From Halolactibacillus sp051746745 (GTDB lineage: Bacteria; Bacillota; Bacilli; Bacillales; Amphibacillaceae), in assembly GCA_051746745.1 (NCBI GenBank), contig JBNJFJ010000001.1, positions 22,323-86,322 on the forward strand: DNA of 64,000 bases, read 5' to 3'. Every line of letters begins with the position of its first letter. Positions within the stretch are counted from its first letter, which is position 1. Both the position numbers and the translations under genes were made by a program. Shown piece after piece: positions 52,534 to 60,919 of this stretch. The notes beneath the pieces were generated by a model. That model did no database searches. It was not told where the DNA came from and worked only from the letters and a program-made list of their open reading frames with translations.

Positions 52534-53697
52534 TTATTTTTTTCTCTCATAAAATTCACGCTTAATTTCAGCTAATAAATCTGGATCGGTTAGGCATTTC
52601 AGGCCAGTTAATGCCATCGACAGTGCCCCGCGTCTTAACGCAAGTTCACCGTCTTCAGTCATCGTTTGATCTCTGAAATCCGTCGTATGTGCAACAAGTC
52701 CTGCTTTACCCATTCCGATATAAGGGTGAATCGCTGGGACGCGATGACTAACATTTCCGATATCCATTGATCCTAAACCACCACGTGCTTCTTCAATCTT
52801 TGTCTCGCCTGCTTTATAAAGTTGTTCTGTATAAATATTCGATAATGTTTGATTAGTGATCATGTTATCGTAGCTAAGCTCATAGTTTCGCATTGATAAC
52901 TTCGCCCCAGTCATTAAAGCCGCACCTTCTGCAATTTTTTTAACTTTTTCTACGACCTCATTCACATCAAAACGTTCTTTCGCCCGAATATAGAACTGAC
53001 TAATCGCAAGGTCTGGAACAACGTTGGCTGCTTGACCACCTTCAGTGATCACACCATGAATTCTTACGTCATCCTTTAAGTGCTGTCTTAAAGCATTAAT
53101 GCCATTATAAAGTTGAATCACACTGTCAAGGGCATTAATCCCTTCTTCTGGTGAAGCCGCTGCGTGACTTGTTTTTCCTTCATAACGGAATTCAATCGCA
53201 TCCATGGCTAATGATTCACCGCTTTTAGCTGAGATACCCGCCGGATGCACCATCATTGCCACGTCACAGACATCAAATAGACCAGCATCTGCCATCGGCA
53301 CTTTTGCGCCATTCGTTTCTTCAGCTGGTGTGCCGTAAACAATCACAGTGCCACCCGTCTCGTCAATCACCTTACTAAGCAGTATACCTGCGCCAATCCC
53401 CATCGTCGCAATTAAGTTATGGCCACAGCCATGACCAACACCAGGTAAGGCATCATATTCAGCCATAATGCCAATTGTCGGGCCTTCTTTTTCACCTTGA
53501 TACGTTGCCCGAAATGAGGTCGGTCTCTCAACTAATCCCGTCTCTACCGTAAAGGCATGTTTAATTAAATAATCGACTAACGTTTCTTGTGCGATAAATT
53601 CTCTGTCGCCAAGTTCAGGATTATTAAATAGGTGCGTGCGAATATCAAGTAAATCCTGTTCAATCTGATCCATCCAGTCAAATAATTGTTGTTCCAT
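52534..53697 (-). CDS. M20-family metallopeptidase / amidohydrolase
   Basis: Di-metal hydrolase of 387 residues of the AbgB/M20D type. HGCGHNL provides metal ligands, PAEETNGAKVPM the catalytic Glu pair, and the lid domain contains TSHAAASPEEG. These enzymes cleave N-acyl or aminobenzoyl amino acids or small peptides. It is upstream of the amino acid importer on the same strand, about 90 bases apart, suggesting joint use of amino-acid conjugates. Specific substrate unknown. ATG 53697 with GGGGAAGATAG upstream. Confidence 0.85.
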   Translation of the reverse strand: MEQQLFDWMDQIEQDLLDIRTHLFNNPELGDREFIAQETLVDYLIKHAFTVETGLVERPTSFRATYQGEKEGPTIGIMAEYDALPGVGHGCGHNLIATMGIGAGILLSKVIDETGGTVIVYGTPAEETNGAKVPMADAGLFDVCDVAMMVHPAGISAKSGESLAMDAIEFRYEGKTSHAAASPEEGINALDSVIQLYNGINALRQHLKDDVRIHGVITEGGQAANVVPDLAISQFYIRAKERFDVNEVVEKVKKIAEGAALMTGAKLSMRNYELSYDNMITNQTLSNIYTEQLYKAGETKIEEARGGLGSMDIGNVSHRVPAIHPYIGMGKAGLVAHTTDFRDQTMTEDGELALRRGALSMALTGLKCLTDPDLLAEIKREFYERKK

Positions 53698-53715
53698 CTC
53701 TATCTTCCCCTTTTT

Positions 53716-53979
53716 TTATGTATTAACTTTATCCCATTGTTTTTCTTCGATATGCGGGCAGCCTTTCTGACTAAGACGTGCTCTAAATTGCACAAAACAA
53801 CCACATATACGACACGTCGTATCATACTCCAACTGATCACAACTGAAGCAGTGCGCCAATCGTTTTTGATAGATGTCTTCTGTGACAAGGGCTGTTTCAA
53901 ATAGTAATTGTTCACTCACAAGTTGTTCCACTTCTTCTGGTGTACGCCTGACTGTTTCGGTGCACCCATAACATACCAT
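53716..53979 (-). CDS. Small cysteine-rich zinc-ribbon protein (DUF6171-like)
   Basis: Protein of 87 residues with eight Cys arranged as CxxC pairs (3/6, 44/47, 56/59, then 61 and 74), enough for two zinc sites. The central CFSCDQLEYDTTCRICGC and the following KGCPH are the recognised pattern of DUF6171. AAAGAGGTGAGG precedes ATG 53979. Located upstream of the M20 peptidase gene by 18 bases, so co-transcription is likely. Function unknown. Confidence 0.7.
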   Translation of the reverse strand: MVCYGCTETVRRTPEEVEQLVSEQLLFETALVTEDIYQKRLAHCFSCDQLEYDTTCRICGCFVQFRARLSQKGCPHIEEKQWDKVNT

Positions 53980-54088
53980 GACTCCTCACCTCTTTATCCA
54001 ATTAGTCTTATAATATCAGAAAATATTGAAAACGAATAGCCTTACACCCGAACTTCTTCCACTGTATAACTATCATATAACATAGCAA

Positions 54089-54134
54089 AAAAGACTATCC
54101 TTCAGAAAAAGCGCTGAAAGTAATAGTCTTTTGT
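54089..54134 (-). terminator. Terminator of the 59-residue membrane protein gene
   Basis: AAGACTAT TACTTTCAGC and GCTTTTTCTGAAGGATAGTC form a long imperfect hairpin on the minus strand, followed by TTTTTT. Confidence 0.7.
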
Positions 54135-54162
54135 GATGCCTTCATTATTCCATAATATTAGG

Positions 54163-54342
54163 CTACTTTTTATGTTGTTGAAAAAATAATAGGACGAAAA
54201 AAATCAGGTAAGCAATGGCTAGATTTACTTGGAGCTCTCCTAATGCTAGCAGGTCCGTTGGCAAATGAAAAAATACACGATACGTTAATACCACAATAAC
54301 AAGCACCATGATCACCAACAACAGCTTTAGCGTTTGATCCAT
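54163..54342 (-). CDS. Small 59-residue membrane protein
   Basis: ATG at 54342 with AGGAGGG upstream opens a 59-codon frame with two hydrophobic helices (about 5-20 and 40-54) joined by a short segment with PTDLLALGE. It ends in a basic QQHKK tail. It is followed by a terminator and lies just upstream of nothing else on the strand except the HAD phosphatase about 55 bases before it. No family is recognised. The strong ribosome binding site and clean helix pattern support a real gene. Confidence 0.7.
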   Translation of the reverse strand: MDQTLKLLLVIMVLVIVVLTYRVFFHLPTDLLALGELQVNLAIAYLIFFVLLFFQQHKK

Positions 54343-54396
54343 CCACCAGACCCTCCTAATTTCCCGTAAAGTTATGAATTGGGACTGTTTTACGCT

Positions 54397-55173
54397 TTAT
54401 ATCAAGCCCATTTCTTTAATACCTAGATACAATCCATCTTCATCAACATCAGACGTTACATAATCTGCGACTTGTTTCGCCTCTGAACAGCCGTTGCCCA
54501 TCGCCACACTGTTATGAATGTTTTCAAGCATCTCAACGTCATTCAATCCATCACCAAAGGCATAGACATCACTTGGGTCAATGTTGACGTAGTCAATTAA
54601 TTGTTTAATTCCACGCCATTTCGATCCACCTGCCGGTAATATATCAACGGAAAGTGGGTGCCAACGAACGAATTCAAACTCTGGATAGCGCCCTTCATAT
54701 TGTTTGATTTCTTCTTGGTCGACAAAGAACAACGCTTGATACAAATCACGTCCCGCATGATAACTCGGATCATAATCAGGAGTGAAGGTTAATTTAAGCG
54801 TCGCGATACTTTCATCAATCGATGGATGGTTCTCCACGTTTTGGCGCATATTTTGATGATCCATAAACATCATCGGATGATTATTTTCATGTCCTTCAAC
54901 TTCAAGTTGAAGCAGTGCCCGCTTATCAAGAGGTGACGTATAAATCACCTTATCTTGATAGACAACAAACGATCCGTTATAACTTACGTAAGTGTCTACC
55001 CCTAATGACTCTCGTATATCTTCATACATAAAAGGACCGCGTCCAGTCGCGATCGCCACGATGTGGCCCTGTTCTTTTAACTGGTTGATGGCTTCGATTG
55101 TTTTTTCTGGTAACTGTTTATCATGGTTTAACAGCGTGCCATCAATATCGAAGAAAATCAGTTTTTTTGTCAT
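54397..55173 (-). CDS. Cof-type HAD-superfamily hydrolase (YkrA-like)
   Basis: Phosphatase of 258 residues, subclass IIB. Motif I FDIDGTLL holds the nucleophile Asp9 and acid Asp11; motif II TGR and motif IV GDGLNDVEM are intact, with the C2B cap between (about 85-185). Such enzymes dephosphorylate sugar phosphates, flavin or pyridoxal phosphate. The sequence style recalls YkrA, whose gene neighbours defB in Bacillus, although it is elsewhere here. Start ATG 55173. Confidence 0.88.
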   Translation of the reverse strand: MTKKLIFFDIDGTLLNHDKQLPEKTIEAINQLKEQGHIVAIATGRGPFMYEDIRESLGVDTYVSYNGSFVVYQDKVIYTSPLDKRALLQLEVEGHENNHPMMFMDHQNMRQNVENHPSIDESIATLKLTFTPDYDPSYHAGRDLYQALFFVDQEEIKQYEGRYPEFEFVRWHPLSVDILPAGGSKWRGIKQLIDYVNIDPSDVYAFGDGLNDVEMLENIHNSVAMGNGCSEAKQVADYVTSDVDEDGLYLGIKEMGLI

Positions 55174-55318
55174 GATTGCTCCCGCCTTTATCTCTTTTTT
55201 ATGTCTTACAATAGTATACCATATCTCTCAAGTTATGACTGGTTGATATTTATCTCAATTATTCCCGCCTCCTTTATTTTCTCGTGACGATTATAGTTGT
55301 GAAAGGAGGTGAGGCACC

Positions 55319-55540
55319 ATGGCTACTCAAGTCACCACAAACACACGTTTACAGTTATACTTCATTACCGGCGTAGATTTAGAAGGCAAAGACATCGTTA
55401 AAACAAAGTCATTTAACAACGTGAAAACCGACGCAACACCAGAAGCTTTACTTGTTGTAAGTAACGCACTTAGCTCAGTTCAACAGTATCCTTTAATGGA
55501 AATCAAACGTAATGACACGTCTCTAATCTCTCCAGAGTAA
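55319..55540 (+). CDS. DUF1659 family protein
   Basis: Small cytoplasmic protein of 73 residues, mostly beta strand and then helix. The pattern RLQLYFITGVDLEGKDIVKTKSF followed by ALLVVSNALSSVQQYPLMEIKR is that of DUF1659. AAAGGAGGTGAGG precedes the ATG. It starts a three-gene run with DUF2922 and YvrJ-type proteins, a trio common in Bacillaceae and of unknown function. Confidence 0.85.
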   Translation: MATQVTTNTRLQLYFITGVDLEGKDIVKTKSFNNVKTDATPEALLVVSNALSSVQQYPLMEIKRNDTSLISPE

Positions 55541-55580
55541 TCAACAACATTGATTTCTAAGGAAAGGAGGTGGACATACT

Positions 55581-55796
55581 ATGAAAGTCTTAGAGCTGAA
55601 ATTTAGAAATACCGATGATAAAATCGTCACACTTTCACTCGATGCACCAATTGAACCGGTTGATCCGGCTTTAATTAATACCGTTATGGATACAATCGTA
55701 ACCGAAAATGCGTTTATTTCTTCAGGTGGTGATCTCGTTAAAAAAGAGAGTGCCCGTATCGTTGAACGTCAAGTCACAGATATTACCCTTGGTTAA
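55581..55796 (+). CDS. DUF2922 family protein
   Basis: Small protein of 71 residues. The beta-rich N-terminus (KVLELKFRNTDDKIVTLSLD), PVDPALINTVMDTIV and terminal ERQVTDITLG are typical of DUF2922. AAGGAGGTGG precedes the ATG. It is 40 bases after the DUF1659 gene. Possibly a partner of it in a small complex; no experimental role is known to me. Confidence 0.85.
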   Translation: MKVLELKFRNTDDKIVTLSLDAPIEPVDPALINTVMDTIVTENAFISSGGDLVKKESARIVERQVTDITLG

Positions 55797-55810
55797 TCAC
55801 ATGACTTAAT

Positions 55811-55840
55811 ATAGGAGGCCTTTGTGGCCTCCTGTTTGTT
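55811..55840 (+). terminator. Hairpin between DUF2922 and YvrJ genes
   Basis: AGGAGGCC TTTGT GGCCTCCT, followed by a weak T-rich tail (GTTTGTTTATC). It may be a partial terminator that lowers yvrJ expression. Confidence 0.6.
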
Positions 55841-55867
55841 TATCACTTGTTGAGAGGAGGTTTCTAG

Positions 55868-56008
55868 ATGGACCCTCAATGGATCCAATTAATCGCTGAT
55901 TTAGGTTTTCCGATTGTGGTGACTTTTTATTTGCTGCACCGGATTGAAACAAAACTCAACACATTAATTGAGTCAATTGTTACCTTGCCTGATCGCTTAA
56001 AAATATAA
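55868..56008 (+). CDS. yvrJ: YvrJ-family small protein
   Basis: Frame of 46 residues (start MDPQWIQLIADLGFPIVVTF, end PDRLKI). One hydrophobic helix (about 8-23) is followed by an amphipathic helix. The DLGFPIVVTFYLLHRIE core matches the YvrJ family. GAGGAGG precedes ATG 55868. Third member of the DUF1659/DUF2922/YvrJ group; it is the likely membrane anchor if the three act together. Confidence 0.85.
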   Translation: MDPQWIQLIADLGFPIVVTFYLLHRIETKLNTLIESIVTLPDRLKI

Positions 56009-56013
56009 CCACC

Positions 56014-56057
56014 GTCCTCATGATCTGTTTAAGACAGACCATGGGGACTTTTTGTCT
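56014..56057 (+). terminator. Terminator after yvrJ
   Basis: GTCCTCATGATCTG and CAGACCATGGGGAC form a near-perfect hairpin around TTTAAGA, followed by TTTTT. Confidence 0.85.
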
Positions 56058-56075
56058 GAATTTTCTTTAATTTGA

Positions 56076-56104
56076 TTGAATCCCTATACCAACCGAGCTA
56101 TAAT
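56076..56104 (+). promoter_or_regulatory. Sigma-A promoter of metA
   Basis: TTGAAT (56076-56081), 17-base spacer, TATAAT (56099-56104). The leader is only about 30 bases, with no S-box. Confidence 0.75.
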
Positions 56105-56138
56105 AGACAAATAAAGTTCACGAACGGGGGGATTTTGA

Positions 56139-57047
56139 TTGCCTATTAATGTACCACGTGCGCTACCCGCACGACCGATATTAGAAAAAGAAAATATCTT
56201 TATTATGGAATCCGATCGAGCGACGACACAAGATATCCGTCCGCTTAATTTATTATTATTAAATCTCATGCCTGAAAAAGAACGGACTGAGACCCAGCTG
56301 TTGCGGTTACTGAGTAATTCACCGCTACAAGTTAATGTAGATTTTATTCACACCGCCACCTATGAATCTAAAAATGTGACAAAATCACACTTAGAAAAAT
56401 TTTATCAAACCTTTGATGCGGTAAAAAATAAGCATTATGACGGGATGATTATTACCGGTGCTCCAGTTGAACACCTTGATTTTGAAGACGTTGATTACTG
56501 GCCAGAGATGGTTGAGATCATGAATTGGTCCAAGGACCATGTCACGTCGACCTTGCATATTTGTTGGGGGGCACAAGCGGCACTTTATCATCATTACGGG
56601 ATTGATAAACAACCGCGTGATAAAAAGATTTCTGGCATCTTTATGCATCAGCGGATTGAAGCGACAAATAAGTTAATGCGCGGCATTAACGATGAATTTT
56701 TAGCTCCGCATTCACGTAACACCGATGCCATTTACCAACATATTAAGCACCACCCCGATTTATTAATGTTAGATGATTCAAAAGAAGCTGGCCCATTACT
56801 CATCGCATCAAAAGATGAACGACATGTGATGATTACCGGTCATATTGAATATGATGCCGATACTTTAAACGAAGAATTTATTCGCGACTTAAATAAAGGC
56901 ATCAAGATTGATGCGCCGACAAACTATTTCCCGAACGATAACCCAGACGAGCACCCGAAAAATCGCTGGCGTTCGCTTGCCTATTTACTGTTTTCAAATT
57001 GGTTAAACTATTACGTGTATCAAGAAACCCCGTTTAAGTGGGATTAA
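56139..57047 (+). CDS. metA: Homoserine O-acetyltransferase (MetA family)
   Basis: Activates homoserine for methionine synthesis. The 302 residues start with the standard MPINVPRALPA. Catalytic Cys142 sits in HICWGAQA and the His/Glu pair in TGHIEYD. Residue 111 is Glu (GAPVEHLDF); in characterised MetA proteins Glu111 gives acetyl-CoA specificity and Gly111 succinyl-CoA, so acetyl transfer is predicted. The TTG start at 56139 has GGGGGG upstream and is the only one giving the canonical N-terminus. The short leader has no S-box or methionine-type T-box. A terminator follows. Confidence 0.93.
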   Translation: MPINVPRALPARPILEKENIFIMESDRATTQDIRPLNLLLLNLMPEKERTETQLLRLLSNSPLQVNVDFIHTATYESKNVTKSHLEKFYQTFDAVKNKHYDGMIITGAPVEHLDFEDVDYWPEMVEIMNWSKDHVTSTLHICWGAQAALYHHYGIDKQPRDKKISGIFMHQRIEATNKLMRGINDEFLAPHSRNTDAIYQHIKHHPDLLMLDDSKEAGPLLIASKDERHVMITGHIEYDADTLNEEFIRDLNKGIKIDAPTNYFPNDNPDEHPKNRWRSLAYLLFSNWLNYYVYQETPFKWD

Positions 57048-57051
57048 ACAA

Positions 57052-57095
57052 ACAAAAACCAAGTGACCGAGATTTTTCCCGTCACTTGGTTTTTT
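57052..57095 (+). terminator. Terminator after metA
   Basis: AAACCAAGTGAC pairs with GTCACTTGGTTT and is followed by a T-run. It may also serve the convergent GH13 genes. Confidence 0.9.
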
Positions 57096-57144
57096 TACCT
57101 TACTATAAAAGAAGGTTCATTAATATTTGATTCACTTGTTTCCG

Positions 57145-58818
57145 TTATTTTTTCGGTAAGACTTTATAGACCCGTGCCTCATAAGGACGTAAGTGCAGGC
57201 CAAGTGTCTTTTCTGTTACAACGTAATTTGATAAGACACAGTCGATAAGCTCATAGTCATCGGTGAAGTCAATCGTTGTATTCACATCAAACATATTAAC
57301 GACAATAATGTACGCTTCGTCATGTTCTTCGTCGTGACGTAAATAACTATAGACGTGTTTATGCTCACCTTGAATAAGGGTGTAATGACCATAGATTAAT
57401 ACATCACTCGCTTTTCTAATTTCAATTAAGCGTTTGTAGTAATGATAGACTGAATGCGGATCTTCAACATTATGCTTCACATTAATATCGGGGTAGTTTG
57501 GGTTTATTTTAAGCCAAGGCGTTCCTGTCGTAAAGCCAGCCATTGGTGATTGATCCCAGTGCATCGGTGTACGCGAATTATCGCGGCCATTCTTCCAAAT
57601 CGAGGCCATAATCTCGTCATGAGACTTGCCTTCTTCTCTTTCATGTTTATAACGATTTTTAATCGCGACATCGTTATAATCATCAATCGAATCAAACTGA
57701 ACGTTGGTCATACCAATTTCTTGGCCTTGATAAATAAACGGCGTTCCCTGCATAAGGAAGTAAAGTGTTGCGAGGCCTTTCGCTGACGTTTGACGTAAAT
57801 CCGTATCATTCCCCCACGTTGAGACTGAACGTGGTTGATCATGATTTTCTAAAAATAACGCATTCCAGCCATGGCCATCTAAACCAACTTGCCATTTCGT
57901 TAAAGCGGCTTTTAAGGCGTCTAAATCCAGACCACCATCGACGCTCGTCCCCCAAAGGCTTAAATGATCAAATTGGAAGATCATATTAAAGTAACCATCT
58001 TCCTCCCCAATCCATTTATCCGCATCGTCTAGTGTCACCCCGTTCGCTTCACCAACCGTCATAATATCATAGTTTTTTAATGTTTTTTGGGCGAATTCTG
58101 ATAAGAATGTATCGATCCCAGGTTGATTCATATGGTGATCAAAGGACGGGACATACTTCTTGTTTTCTGGGTTAGGTAAATCAGGAAAACCTTCACGTTT
58201 TTTAATGTGGGAGATGGCATCCACTCTAAAGCCATCAATTCCTTTATCTAACCACCAGTTGACCATATCATAAAGGGCATCTCTTACCTCTTTATTTTCC
58301 CAATTTAAATCTGGTTGCTTTTTACTAAAGACATGCATGTAATATTCATCGGTTTGTTCATCACGTTCCCACACAGACCCACTAAAGATCGATTCCCAAT
58401 TATTCGGCTCTTTTCCGTCTTTCCCTGGATGCCAAATATACCAATCACGTTTAGGATTGTCTTTTGATGCCCGTGACTCGATAAACCACGGGTGTTCATC
58501 AGACGTATGGTTAATGACTAAGTCCATAATGATTTTCATGCCACGTTTATGTGTTTCTTTCAATAACTCATCAAAATCTTCCATTGTACCAAAGTCAGCC
58601 ATAATGTCTTGATAATCACTAATATCATACCCATTATCATCGTTGGGTGATTCATAAATTGGCGAGACCCAAATCACATCGATACCGAAATTCTTTAAGT
58701 AATCGAGTTTTTCAATAATACCTCTAATATCACCAATCCCATCACCATTTGAATCATTAAAACTACGCGGATACACTTGATAAGCGACCGCTTCTTTCCA
58801 CCAAATTTTCTTTGTCAT
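57145..58818 (-). CDS. GH13 alpha-glucosidase, probable alpha-1,4 preference
   Basis: Cytoplasmic (no signal peptide) glycoside hydrolase of 557 residues. Catalytic Asp200 in GFRVDAISHI and Glu257 in TVGEANG are present; NHDQPR holds the third acid. The residue after the nucleophile is Ala201; in this subfamily Val there marks alpha-1,6 action, while Ala or Thr marks alpha-1,4. So maltose-type substrates are likelier than isomaltose. ATG 58818 with AGGGGTG upstream. Second gene of the pair, 32 bases after the upstream one. No transporter is linked in the window. Confidence 0.88.
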   Translation of the reverse strand: MTKKIWWKEAVAYQVYPRSFNDSNGDGIGDIRGIIEKLDYLKNFGIDVIWVSPIYESPNDDNGYDISDYQDIMADFGTMEDFDELLKETHKRGMKIIMDLVINHTSDEHPWFIESRASKDNPKRDWYIWHPGKDGKEPNNWESIFSGSVWERDEQTDEYYMHVFSKKQPDLNWENKEVRDALYDMVNWWLDKGIDGFRVDAISHIKKREGFPDLPNPENKKYVPSFDHHMNQPGIDTFLSEFAQKTLKNYDIMTVGEANGVTLDDADKWIGEEDGYFNMIFQFDHLSLWGTSVDGGLDLDALKAALTKWQVGLDGHGWNALFLENHDQPRSVSTWGNDTDLRQTSAKGLATLYFLMQGTPFIYQGQEIGMTNVQFDSIDDYNDVAIKNRYKHEREEGKSHDEIMASIWKNGRDNSRTPMHWDQSPMAGFTTGTPWLKINPNYPDINVKHNVEDPHSVYHYYKRLIEIRKASDVLIYGHYTLIQGEHKHVYSYLRHDEEHDEAYIIVVNMFDVNTTIDFTDDYELIDCVLSNYVVTEKTLGLHLRPYEARVYKVLPKK

Positions 58819-58850
58819 ATTGCTGCACCCCTATTATCTTTTTTGATCCC

Positions 58851-60533
58851 TTATGCATTATTTAACAAAAACGCATAAGCCCCGTAAGGTTGTAATGTAT
58901 ACCCTGTTTCTGTTTGTTTAATTGCTTCTGTTTCATTCGTAATTAAGCAGGTTGCCTTTGTTAAATCAACAGTCATATCGACTGAAACAACTTGATCGGT
59001 AAAGTTAGTTAAGACGACAAGCACTTGGTCATCTAGTACTCGCTCATACACATACACATCTTCACGATCAGGGTGAAGCAGTTGATATCGTCCTGTGACG
59101 ATAATCTCATGTTGTTTTCTTAGTTCAATCAATTGCTTATAGTAATAGAAGATCGAGTCTTCACGTGCTAGTGCATCTTTCACATTGATATCAGTGTAAT
59201 TTGGATTAACTTTGATCCAAGGTTCACCTGTTGTAAAGCCAGCATGCCTCTCACTAGACCACTGCATTGGTGTTCTCGCATTATCGCGACCGCGCTTGTA
59301 AATGGCTGCCATCATCTCGTCTTCTGAAAGTAAACCTTTATCTATCAATTCATGATACGCATTAATTGACTCAAGATCACGGTAATCCTCAATCGAGTCA
59401 AATTGGACATTGGTCATCCCTATCTCTTCCCCTTGGAAAACATAAGGTGTCCCTTTCAACATATGCAAACACGTCGCAAGCATCTTACCTGACTTTTCTC
59501 GGTACTCGTCGCGGTCATCACCAAAGCGAGAAATCGCCCGTGGTTGATCGTGATTACTCCAATACAAACTATTCCATCCGACTTGGTCAAGACCTTCTTG
59601 CCAGCGGGTGAAAATTTGTTTTAATTCCGTAAGTTTCCACGCTTGTGGCGTCCACTTACCGAGTTCACCGTCACCTAAGCCAACGTGATCAAAGTGAAAC
59701 ACCATATCTAATTCTTTCCGGTCCTCACCGGTGTAGAGTTTTGCTTGTTCCACGTTCACATTCGGCATCTCACCAACGGTGATCGTTTCATAATCCGCTA
59801 ATGCGACTTGATGCATCTCTTGTAAGTAGTCATGGACTTTAGGTCCATTAAAGTAATACGGGCTACCATCAGTGTAACCCGTCTTCATGACCTCACCATC
59901 AGGGTACCTCGAGTCTTTTGAAATCATATTAATAACATCCATTCTAAAGCCAGCCACACCTTTATCTAACCAGTTACGCATCATCTGGTAAACATCACGG
60001 CGCATCGCTTCATTTTCCCAGTTTAAATCAGGTTGTTTCTTACTAAATAGATGCAAGTAGTATTGACCTGTTGCTTCATCAAACTCCCAGACGTTACCAC
60101 CAAATGCGGCCGCCCAGTTTGTTGGTGGTTCACCATTTGCTTTTGGATCATGCCAAATATAATAGTCGCGCTTGTCACTTGTTTTGCTTTCTTTTGATTC
60201 AATGAACCAGTGGTGTTCATCTGATGTGTGATTGACGACTAAGTCCATCATAATCTTTAATCCTAACCGGTTTGCTTCCGCTAACATACGGTCATAGTCT
60301 TCCATTGTACCGAACTCATCCATAATCGCTTCATAATCACTAATATCATATCCGTTATCATCATTCGGTGATTGATAGACGGGTGATAGCCAAATAATTT
60401 CTATTCCTAATTGTTTTAAGTACGGTAACCGCTCGGTAATACCGTTAATATCGCCAATACCATCCCCATTTGAATCGTTAAAACTGCGTGGATAAATTTG
60501 ATAGACGGTACTGTCTTGCCACCATTTCCCCAT
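58851..60533 (-). CDS. malL: GH13 oligo-1,6-glucosidase
   Basis: Cytoplasmic glycoside hydrolase of 560 residues that releases glucose from isomalto-oligosaccharides or sucrose/maltose-type sugars. The catalytic nucleophile is Asp199 in GFRMDVINMIS and is followed by Val200, the residue linked to alpha-1,6 specificity in Bacillus oligo-1,6-glucosidases. The acid/base Glu is in TVGEMPN; NHDQPR is present. TAAGGAGGCG precedes ATG 60533. First gene of the operon, behind two cre/LacI-type sites. Trehalose-6-phosphate hydrolase is an alternative of similar length but seems less likely. Confidence 0.85.
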   Translation of the reverse strand: MGKWWQDSTVYQIYPRSFNDSNGDGIGDINGITERLPYLKQLGIEIIWLSPVYQSPNDDNGYDISDYEAIMDEFGTMEDYDRMLAEANRLGLKIMMDLVVNHTSDEHHWFIESKESKTSDKRDYYIWHDPKANGEPPTNWAAAFGGNVWEFDEATGQYYLHLFSKKQPDLNWENEAMRRDVYQMMRNWLDKGVAGFRMDVINMISKDSRYPDGEVMKTGYTDGSPYYFNGPKVHDYLQEMHQVALADYETITVGEMPNVNVEQAKLYTGEDRKELDMVFHFDHVGLGDGELGKWTPQAWKLTELKQIFTRWQEGLDQVGWNSLYWSNHDQPRAISRFGDDRDEYREKSGKMLATCLHMLKGTPYVFQGEEIGMTNVQFDSIEDYRDLESINAYHELIDKGLLSEDEMMAAIYKRGRDNARTPMQWSSERHAGFTTGEPWIKVNPNYTDINVKDALAREDSIFYYYKQLIELRKQHEIIVTGRYQLLHPDREDVYVYERVLDDQVLVVLTNFTDQVVSVDMTVDLTKATCLITNETEAIKQTETGYTLQPYGAYAFLLNNA

Positions 60534-60651
60534 ATTGACGCCTCCTTAAATTTGTGAAAAGTTTGCGCATTGTGTCATTTTTATACAGCCTAAGTATTTA
60601 TTAAGGTTGTTGAATAGCGAATTGTCTATGTTGCCTCGTATTAACAACATC

Positions 60652-60665
60652 TGCAACCGGATACA
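60652..60665. promoter_or_regulatory. cre-like site
   Basis: TGCAACCGGATACA matches the catabolite-responsive consensus TGNAANCGNTNNCA with one mismatch. Confidence 0.5.
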
Positions 60666-60690
60666 TTTTTAACCACTCGGAAATACATTA

Positions 60691-60704
60691 GGCAAACGGT
60701 TGCA
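60691..60704. promoter_or_regulatory. cre or LacI-family operator
   Basis: Minus strand TGCAACCGTTTGCC has one mismatch to cre, and its core GCAA-N4-TTGC is also the pattern of MalR-type LacI-family operators. It probably links the GH13 operon to CcpA or a local sugar repressor. Confidence 0.6.
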
Positions 60705-60879
60705 CTTATTAGCTATCAAAAGAATAGCACACTTTAGTTTGAGCCGCAATATATTTACTTAAATTATTTTTTTAAGTCTTCGCTCATCTCCCTGAATAAG
60801 CCATTGCTTCTTCGTCAACGTTTCAACAAGGTATAAGCAACAGGCACCTGACGATTTATTTTTATAATAGAAAAAACCT

Positions 60880-60909
60880 CTCACCCGGACGCACCGAATG
60901 AGAGGTTTT
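60880..60909 (-). terminator. Terminator of the permease pair
   Basis: CCTCTCA pairs with TGAGAGG around 15 bases; the minus strand continues TTTTTT. Confidence 0.85.
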
Positions 60910-60919
60910 GAGATGAAGC

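Larger units (their letters stand above)
60534..60877. other. GH13 operon control region, no gene
   Basis: About 340 bases without a credible frame. It contains two cre-like sites (60652-60665 and 60691-60704) and must hold the promoter. I could not pick a convincing -35/-10 pair. Confidence 0.5.

Noticed and set aside
56059..56073. CodY box upstream of metA
   Set aside because: AATTTTCTTTAATTT has three mismatches, including the central G; too weak in A+T-rich DNA to list as a feature.
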